This document shows positions 6,827 through 11,104 of a DNA stretch of 11,104 nt, one piece after another. Each line of letters opens with the position of its first letter. Within the stretch, counting starts at the first letter, position 1. The position numbers were made by a program, and so were the translations under genes. The notes under the pieces were generated by a model, which searched no databases, was not told the DNA's origin, and worked only from the letters and a program-made list of their open reading frames with translations. The DNA is from an uncultured Propionibacteriaceae bacterium (lineage in GTDB: Bacteria; Actinomycetota; Actinomycetes; Propionibacteriales; Propionibacteriaceae): positions 1-11,104 of the forward strand of contig CAKZJI010000376.1 in NCBI GenBank assembly GCA_936941515.1, written 5' to 3'.

Positions 6827-8065
6827 TCACTTCTTCTTCGCAATGGCCCCCTCGATGTTGGTGATCATCTCCCGCCATGTCGTGGCGGGGTCGGCGCCGT
6901 TCAGGATTTTCAGCTCGTCGTTCCCCCAGAATTCCCAGACAGCACCCATCGCGGGAATCGCGGGCATCGGCTGCGAGTGGGCGGCGGCCTCCTGGAAGCC
7001 CTTGAGAACGGGATCGTCGACGGAAGATGCGACGGAGGTCAGGGCAGGAAGACGGCCGTCCTTCTCGTAGAGGGCCTTCTGGGCCTCCGGGCTGGCCAGA
7101 TATTCAAGGAACTGGTTCGCCAGCAGCGTGTTCTTGGACTGCGACGACAGATAGACACCCTGCACGCTGGCGAAGGGGGCGGATGGCTCACCACCGGCGG
7201 AGGGGATGGGAAGCACCGAGATGTCGATTCCCGCCGCGGTGAACTCCGTGGTCCACCAGGGGCCGGTCACGATGTAGGCGGACTTTCCCTCAAGAAAGGC
7301 CTGCTTCGCCTGGTCACCACCGATGGAGTCAGACAGCACCCCCTCATCTGCAAGCTTCTTCAGGTAGTCCGCAAATCTCTCGCCGGCCTCGCCCTTCATG
7401 CCAAGCTCAGTGGTGTACTCGCCTTTGTCGTCGGTCTTGAAGACGGTGGCGCCGAAGGAGCTCTGGATCGGATACAGGTGGAAGGGATCGCCCTTGTCGC
7501 CCTGCTGGACCAAGACGGGGAACCCAGGGGTGAGCTGCTTGCCTTGGGCCACCAGCTCATCGAAGGTGGCGGGGGTCTCCTGAGCCAGCTTGTTGTTGCG
7601 CACCAGCCCAAGGTTGTCCACCGAATAGGGAACGCCGTAGAGCACGCCGTCGCTGGTGAAGCCCTTCCTGGCCGCCTCGGAGAGGCCGCTGGCCTTATCT
7701 CCCAGCTCGACGGGGGCGACGACTCCGTTGCTGACGAGGTCCCCCATCCAGTCATGGGCGCCGACGATCAGGTCAGGCCCGGCTCCGGAGGGAGCCTGGG
7801 AGATGAAATCAGTCTTGACGTCCTTCGTGGGCTTCTGCACCACCTCTAGGGCGACGCCGGTGGTCTTCTGGAAGGACTCACCGAGGGCCTTGAAGCTGTC
7901 GACGCGCTTCTCATCAGCCCAGATCGTCAGAGAGGAGGCCGCCCCAGCAGGCGATGACGCTCCATCGCCGTCACTGGTGGACGAGTTGGTGGTGCTGGGC
8001 GAGCCGCAGGCGGTCAGGGCAAAGGCCAAGCCGGTGGCGGCAAGAGCAAGCAGGCTCTTTCGCAT
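6827..8065 (-). CDS. malE: Maltose/maltodextrin-binding lipoprotein MalE
   Basis: This is the extracytoplasmic substrate-binding protein of the importer (412 residues, ABC solute-binding family 1). The N-terminus MRKSLLALAATGLAFALTAC is a lipoprotein signal with lipobox LTAC; Cys20 would be lipidated to anchor the protein to the membrane. A Ser/Thr/Gly-rich linker (about 21-45) precedes the folded domain, which starts near SLTIWADEKR. Maltose-type motifs include PDLIVGAHDWMGDLV, LYGVPYSVDNLGLVRNN, YIVTGPWWTTEF and, near the C-terminus, PMPAIPAMGAVWEFWGND. I chose the ATG at 8065 because AGGAGA (8076-8071) is five bases upstream and the signal peptide begins there. An upstream in-frame start at 8116 would add 17 residues encoded by the operator region and spoil the signal peptide. 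It is the first gene of malE-malF-malG and is divergent from the LacI regulator. Confidence 0.94.
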   Translation of the reverse strand: MRKSLLALAATGLAFALTACGSPSTTNSSTSDGDGASSPAGAASSLTIWADEKRVDSFKALGESFQKTTGVALEVVQKPTKDVKTDFISQAPSGAGPDLIVGAHDWMGDLVSNGVVAPVELGDKASGLSEAARKGFTSDGVLYGVPYSVDNLGLVRNNKLAQETPATFDELVAQGKQLTPGFPVLVQQGDKGDPFHLYPIQSSFGATVFKTDDKGEYTTELGMKGEAGERFADYLKKLADEGVLSDSIGGDQAKQAFLEGKSAYIVTGPWWTTEFTAAGIDISVLPIPSAGGEPSAPFASVQGVYLSSQSKNTLLANQFLEYLASPEAQKALYEKDGRLPALTSVASSVDDPVLKGFQEAAAHSQPMPAIPAMGAVWEFWGNDELKILNGADPATTWREMITNIEGAIAKKK

Positions 8066-8084
8066 TCGGTTCTCCTGTATCCAA

Positions 8085-8102
8085 GTTGGCGCCAGCGCCA
8101 AC
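8085..8102. promoter_or_regulatory. Near-perfect palindrome in the malE leader (candidate second operator or mRNA hairpin)
   Basis: GTTGGCGCCAGCGCCAAC has two exact 8-base arms around a 2-base centre. It lies in the predicted malE 5' untranslated region, nine bases upstream of the ribosome site. Its size suits a LacI-family dimer, but with a 2-base centre it cannot fold as a tight RNA hairpin unless inner pairs open. Its half-sites differ from the dyad at 8105-8122, so the two may not bind the same protein. Confidence 0.4.
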
Positions 8103-8104
8103 GT

Positions 8105-8122
8105 CGTTTGCTGCAAGAAACG
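8105..8122. promoter_or_regulatory. Candidate operator for the LacI-family regulator at the malE transcription start
   Basis: CGTTTGCTGCAAGAAACG is an 18-bp dyad with 7 of 9 position pairs complementary, centred on TGCA. On the minus strand it contains CTTGCAG, the element I recall as recognised by Streptomyces MalR/Reg1 regulators of maltose and amylase genes. It starts right where malE transcription would begin from the -10 box at 8134-8129, a classic place for a repressor site. The recall of the Streptomyces element should be confirmed. Confidence 0.5.
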
Positions 8123-8128
8123 CTAACA

Positions 8129-8158
8129 AATCTACAGAAAACTTTCCGCAAATATCAG
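8129..8158 (-). promoter_or_regulatory. Probable malE promoter
   Basis: On the minus strand, -35 CTGATA (8158-8153, 4 of 6 to TTGACA) and -10 TAGATT (8134-8129) are separated by 18 bases. The start site would be near 8122, giving a leader of about 57 bases before the malE ATG that includes both dyads and the AGGAGA ribosome site. Confidence 0.4.
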
Positions 8159-8170
8159 AGGTCCGCAGGG

Positions 8171-8176
8171 CACAGT
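8171..8176 (+). promoter_or_regulatory. Possible -10 box of the lacI-type regulator gene
   Basis: TAACAT in the context TTTGATAACATTT fits the TAnnnT pattern and would start transcription near 8183, about 34 bases before the regulator ATG. No convincing -35 box precedes it. It lies about 50 bases from the dyad at 8105-8122, so repression of this promoter by the same operator is possible but indirect. Confidence 0.25.
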
Positions 8177-8216
8177 TTGATAACATTTCGCCATCGCCAT
8201 CCCAATGGAGGTGTTG

Positions 8217-9203
8217 ATGGGCACTCGGCTACGCCTTTCGGACCTCGCGGCACGCGCCGGGGTCTCCGTGTCAACGGTCTCACGTGTGCTCAACGACAGG
8301 CCAGGGATCAGCGGCGGCAAACGCCAGGCAGTCATGGATGCGATGGTGTCACTGGGATACACCCGCGAGAGGCCCCAGCAACGCACCGGCACGATTGGAC
8401 TAATCGTGCCGGAGTTGTCCAATCCCTCTTTTCCCGAGTTCGTCGAAAGGCTCGATGCCCTGTTCCGGCCCACCGGCTTCCGCACGATCATCACGACCGC
8501 GGGGCCTCTGGGCGCAAACGAGGCCGCCTGCGTCGGCGCGCTCCGCGAGCTCAGGGTCGATGGCATGGTCTCCATCTCCGGCGCAGCCTCAGACGCCCAG
8601 GCGGACCTCTCCCCCTACGCCCATCTGATGGAGACCGGCATGCCTGCGGTGTTCGTCAATGGACTCACCGACACGCTGTCCGCCGGCTTCATCAACTGCT
8701 CCGATGAGGAGGCCATCGCCAGCTCCGTTGCACACCTGCGGTCACTCGGGCATGAGCGCATCGGCCTTGCCGTCGGGCCAGACCGCTTCCTGCCCAGCAG
8801 ACGCAAGTCGGCGAAGTTCTTGAACCTCGGGTTCTCCCAGGAGAGCATCGCGAGCACCATCTTCACCACCGAGGGCGGTCGAGTGGCGGGGGCACGACTT
8901 CTGGAGTCAGGGCATACCGCTATCGTGTGCGGTTCGGACCTGATGGCTCTGGGAGTGATCAGGGAAGCGCACGCCCGTGGGCTGCGCGTGCCGGAGGACT
9001 TGTCCGTCATCGGTTTCGACGACTCCGTGATGATGGTCTTCACCCGGCCGGCCCTGACCACCATCCGTCAGCCCATCCAGGCCATGTGCGAGGCCACGGT
9101 GGCGGAGTTGCTCCGAGCCATCGACGGCAACGGCATGGACGGCACGGAGCTGCTGTTCCACCCCGACCTGATCATCCGCGAATCGACAGGACCACGATCA
9201 TGA
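8217..9203 (+). CDS. LacI-family transcriptional regulator, probable maltose/maltodextrin repressor
   Basis: This is a 328-residue LacI/GalR-type regulator, a normal length. The N-terminal helix-turn-helix is LRLSDLAARAGVSVSTVSRVLNDRPG (residues 5-30), followed by the hinge region RQAVMDAMVSLGYTRERPQ. The periplasmic-binding-protein-like sensor domain starts at TGTIGLIVPELSNPSFPEF (about 57-75) and includes LRSLGHERIGLAVGP, AIVCGSDLMALGVIREA and DLSVIGFDDS. I chose the ATG at 8217 because GGAGG (8207-8211) is five bases upstream; the in-frame ATG at 8205 overlaps that site and has none of its own. The gene is divergent from malE and overlaps the alpha-glucosidase by 4 bp, so it probably represses the mal operon, and perhaps itself, until a maltodextrin-derived inducer binds. 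The ligand is inferred from context only. It is probably the functional equivalent of Streptomyces MalR. Confidence 0.92.
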   Translation: MGTRLRLSDLAARAGVSVSTVSRVLNDRPGISGGKRQAVMDAMVSLGYTRERPQQRTGTIGLIVPELSNPSFPEFVERLDALFRPTGFRTIITTAGPLGANEAACVGALRELRVDGMVSISGAASDAQADLSPYAHLMETGMPAVFVNGLTDTLSAGFINCSDEEAIASSVAHLRSLGHERIGLAVGPDRFLPSRRKSAKFLNLGFSQESIASTIFTTEGGRVAGARLLESGHTAIVCGSDLMALGVIREAHARGLRVPEDLSVIGFDDSVMMVFTRPALTTIRQPIQAMCEATVAELLRAIDGNGMDGTELLFHPDLIIRESTGPRS

Positions 9204-10837
9204 ACGACAACGCTCAGTGGTGGCGAAGCGCCGTCATCTATCAGATCTATCCACGTTCCTTCGCCGACAGCGACGGTGACGGCTACGGCGATCTGCCAGG
9301 TGCGATCTCGAAGCTGCCCTATCTGAGGGACTTGGGGGTGGATGCGGTGTGGGTGAGTCCGTTCTACCTCTCCCCTATGGCCGACGCCGGCTATGACGTC
9401 GCCGACTACCGGGAGGTTGACCCCCTGTTCGGCGCGACTGCCGACGCCCACCGGCTGATCGATGAGGCCCACGCACTGGGGCTGCGGGTGCTGATCGATC
9501 TGGTGCCGAACCACACCTCGGATGCGCACGAATGGTTCCAGGCCGCCCTCGCCGCCGAGCCGGGCGCGCCGGAACGCGAGCGCTACCTCATCCGCAACGG
9601 CCGGGGGGAGAAGGGACAGCTTCCGCCCAACAACTGGAAGTCGCTGTTCGGAGGGCCCGGCTGGTCCCGGCTGAGTCGCCCCAATGGCACCTCGGAACAG
9701 TGGTATCTGCACCTGTTCGACGTCCACCAGCCAGACCTCGACTGGGACTCCGAAACCGTCCGTGAAGGCTTCGACGACATCCTGCGGCACTGGCTGGATC
9801 TCGGGGTGGACGGCTTTCGCGTCGACGTGGCGCACTCGTTGGTGAAGGAGGCGGGGCTGCCGGACGAGGTGGAGCGTTCCGAGTTTCTGGAGGGCGATCT
9901 CGGCCCGATGTGGGACCAGGACGGAGTCCACGACATCTACCGTCGCTGGCACAAAGTGCTGGAGGAATACGACGGCGACCGTGTACTGGTGGCCGAGGCC
10001 TGGGTCCCCGATCCGGCACGCCTGGCCCTCTACGTACGGCCGGACGAGATGCATCAGGCATTCAACTTCGACTTCCTGACGTCGCAGTGGGATGCAGCCG
10101 GCTACCGTGAGGTGATCTCGCAGACGATGGCGGCCAACGCGGCCGTCGGCGCGCCCACCACCTGGGTGCTGAGCAATCACGATGTGGTGCGGCACGCCAC
10201 TCGTCTGGCCCGCGAGGACACCTCCGACACCGAGGGCATCGCCGCCGATGACCCGCAGCCCGACGAGAAGCTCGGTCTGCGGCGCGCTCGCGCGGCGACG
10301 CTCATGATGCTGGCGCTGCCCGGATCGGCTTACCTGTATCAGGGTGAGGAGCTGGGACTGCCAGAGCACACCGCGGTCCCGGATGAGCTGCGTCAGGACC
10401 CCATCTGGTTCCGCTCCCGGCACGAGAAGGTGGGGCGTGACGGCTGCCGCATTCCGATGCCCTGGCGGGCCGATGCGCCAGCCGCCGGGTTCTCCCCCAC
10501 CGGTGAGGCCTGGCTTCCGCAGCCCGGGAGCTATCCGGCGCTTGCCGCCGACCGGCAGGTCGGGGTGCCGGGCTCGACGTGGACGATGTACCGCGACGCG
10601 CTGCGGCTGCGCCGCCGGTACGGGCTGGGCACCGGGCAGTTGACCTGGGAGAAGTCCCCAGATCACGTTGTCTGCTTCGACAACGGCGAGGTCCGGGTGA
10701 TGGCCGTCGCCTGGACCGAGGGCGCGGTGGGCCAGACCGACACGGCGATGCTGGTGCGCGACCCGGTGGTGGTGACGGCGACCGTGCCCGCCTGCGCCAT
10801 CGCGGCGATCCCGTCGTCGCCCAGCCATTCCAGGTGA
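9200..10837 (+). CDS. GH13 alpha-glucosidase (maltodextrin-hydrolysing), C-terminus replaced
   Basis: This is a cytosolic glycoside hydrolase family 13 enzyme, probably releasing glucose from maltose and maltodextrins brought in by MalEFG. The (beta/alpha)8 barrel opens with [35 protein letters not shown] and [10 protein letters not shown] follow. The catalytic triad is visible: nucleophile Asp209 in DGFRVDVAH, acid/base Glu266 in LVAEAW and Asp328 in LSNHDVVRH. The DG-GYGDL start and GYDVADY suit the oligo-1,6-/alpha-1,4-glucosidase branch; linkage preference is not certain. The ATG at 9200 overlaps the regulator stop (ATGA), with AGGA eight bases upstream; the frame is open further upstream only because it shadows the regulator. 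The frame stays open to 10837 (545 residues), but glucosidase-like sequence ends near TATVPA (about 10792), where GH13 proteins usually finish with a PADxAVWL-type ending. The remaining 15 or so residues are antisense to hutI, so only the last few native residues are lost. Confidence 0.9.
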   Translation: MNDNAQWWRSAVIYQIYPRSFADSDGDGYGDLPGAISKLPYLRDLGVDAVWVSPFYLSPMADAGYDVADYREVDPLFGATADAHRLIDEAHALGLRVLIDLVPNHTSDAHEWFQAALAAEPGAPERERYLIRNGRGEKGQLPPNNWKSLFGGPGWSRLSRPNGTSEQWYLHLFDVHQPDLDWDSETVREGFDDILRHWLDLGVDGFRVDVAHSLVKEAGLPDEVERSEFLEGDLGPMWDQDGVHDIYRRWHKVLEEYDGDRVLVAEAWVPDPARLALYVRPDEMHQAFNFDFLTSQWDAAGYREVISQTMAANAAVGAPTTWVLSNHDVVRHATRLAREDTSDTEGIAADDPQPDEKLGLRRARAATLMMLALPGSAYLYQGEELGLPEHTAVPDELRQDPIWFRSRHEKVGRDGCRIPMPWRADAPAAGFSPTGEAWLPQPGSYPALAADRQVGVPGSTWTMYRDALRLRRRYGLGTGQLTWEKSPDHVVCFDNGEVRVMAVAWTEGAVGQTDTAMLVRDPVVVTATVPACAIAAIPSSPSHSR

Positions 10838-10881
10838 TCGGCCGAGATCGCCCCATGCCGCGCCGCCATCGCCGCCCCGGT
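10781..10881 (-). pseudogene. hutI: Imidazolonepropionase (hutI) fragment, antisense to the glucosidase tail
   Basis: The minus-strand frame encodes about 33 residues, [18 protein letters not shown] then [17 protein letters not shown]. This matches the conserved stretch of HutI, the histidine-degradation amidohydrolase, that normally runs GALSADHLEYL...GTVAVLLPGA. Both sides are cut: after GTVAV it turns into the complement of the glucosidase end instead of LLPGA, and before GAAMA it turns into unassigned sequence. There is no start or stop. It is therefore a gene scrap of about 100 bp, probably a chimeric insertion. The identification rests on one motif-rich stretch. Confidence 0.6.
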
Positions 10882-10979
10882 CAAATACGAGATCGACCCG
10901 ACCCACTTCTACGTGCAAATCGGCGTTTCCTACCGGACCGCTTCTGGCGGTCCGGTTTCGCCGCGGCGAACCCGATCAG
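10882..10979. other. Unassigned segment between hutI and murA fragments
   Basis: No gene is recognisable on either strand. The plus frame reads [20 protein letters not shown], which resembles coding sequence near the end of a protein, but I cannot name the family. The minus frame from murA runs on as LIGFAAAKPDRQKRSGR, unlike MurA. The only clear structure is the hairpin at 10932-10956. This stretch is probably another short foreign piece in the chimeric end. Confidence 0.4.
10932..10956. terminator. Perfect 10-bp hairpin (possible intrinsic terminator)
   Basis: ACCGGACCGC (10932-10941) pairs exactly with GCGGTCCGGT (10947-10956) around the loop TTCTG. On the plus strand it is followed by TTTCG, a short T-run. 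The form is typical of a terminator behind a gene. Its parent gene is unclear because the surrounding sequence seems assembled from fragments. Confidence 0.5.
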
Positions 10980-11084
10980 CGCGAGCAGCGCGGCGGCCAT
11001 GAGCTTCAGCACGCTGTTCTTCGCACCGCGGACGTCCACGGTGCCGTGCAGCTGCGTGGGTCCCTTGAGTCGGAGGACTTCCAT
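10980..11084 (-). CDS. murA: UDP-N-acetylglucosamine 1-carboxyvinyltransferase, N-terminal fragment
   Basis: MurA transfers enolpyruvate to UDP-GlcNAc in the first committed step of peptidoglycan synthesis. The minus frame starts at ATG 11084 and reads MEVLRLKGPTQLHGTVDV then RGAKNSVLKLMAAALLA. Lys22 and Asn23 of the GAKN motif match the active-site Lys22/Asn23 of E. coli MurA, and GAKNSVLKLMAA is the actinobacterial-style form. Only about 35 of roughly 420 residues are present. After ALLA one expects EG followed by a threonine-rich turn, but the frame continues LIGFAAAKPDRQ and ends in basic, non-MurA sequence. The gene is thus cut near 10980. Only 20 bases of upstream sequence remain, with no clear ribosome site. 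Confidence 0.7.
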
Positions 11085-11104
11085 TACGTGAACCGTCCCA
11101 TCGT

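Noticed and set aside
6035..7849. 604-codon open frame on the plus strand opposite malF and malE
   Set aside because: No domain is recognisable, it crosses two real genes and the hairpin between them, and the minus-strand genes have full family motifs and ribosome sites.
8066..8116. Longer MalE starting at 8116
   Set aside because: The extra residues would place non-signal sequence before a complete lipoprotein signal, and only the ATG at 8065 has a ribosome site (AGGAGA).
9068..10918. 616-codon open frame on the minus strand opposite the alpha-glucosidase
   Set aside because: It is antisense to a GH13 gene with an intact catalytic triad, and its Gly/Arg/Val/His-rich translation is typical of a GC-rich shadow frame.
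1..11104. tRNA or rRNA genes, CRISPR arrays, insertion sequences, phage or defence genes
   Set aside because: I looked on both strands and saw no array of spaced repeats, no transposase or integrase motifs, no tRNA-like cloverleaf and no riboswitch pattern that I could recognise.

Overview
The window looks like a high-GC Actinomycetota chromosome segment, most likely from a Propionibacteriaceae-type organism. The grounds are the actinobacterial style of the PurF N-terminus, -10 boxes of the TAnnnT kind placed for leaderless transcription, Streptomyces-like operator elements in front of malE, and a maltose ABC operon without its own ATPase. The family assignment is inference.

Layout. (1) About 1-429 on the minus strand reads as an internal piece of a 2-oxoacid dehydrogenase E1 beta subunit, joined in frame to the body of purM (to 1218). 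(2) purF (1215-2678, minus) overlaps purM by 4 bp. Together they are a two-gene purine biosynthesis unit, with a probable leaderless promoter directly before purF. (3) 2679-2946 is non-coding and holds that promoter plus a perfect 13-bp hairpin. (4) 2947-4269 (minus) is an M20 family dipeptidase, also probably leaderless, squeezed behind the terminator of the next operon. (5) 4335-8065 (minus) is a maltose/maltodextrin ABC operon in the order malE, malF, malG, with a hairpin between malE and malF and a terminator after malG. (6) 8066-8216 is the divergent control region, with two dyads that could be operators. (7) On the plus strand are a LacI-family regulator (8217-9203) and, overlapping by 4 bp, a GH13 alpha-glucosidase (from 9200). 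(8) From about 10780 to the end is a patchwork: an antisense hutI fragment, about 100 bp of unassigned sequence with a perfect 10-bp hairpin, and the first 35 codons of murA on the minus strand.

How the genes work together. MalE captures maltodextrin at the membrane, MalF/MalG transport it using an ATPase encoded elsewhere, and the GH13 enzyme hydrolyses it to glucose. The LacI-type protein probably represses the divergent malE operon and is released by sugar. purF and purM catalyse steps 1 and 5 of IMP synthesis and are separate from the sugar locus.

Main caution: both ends look chimeric. Fragments of four unrelated genes appear where purM and the glucosidase should finish, and at least two joins fall on short shared sequences. 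I read this as an amplification or assembly artefact rather than new biology. I found no novel defence, mobile or RNA system. The most interesting genuine signals are regulatory.
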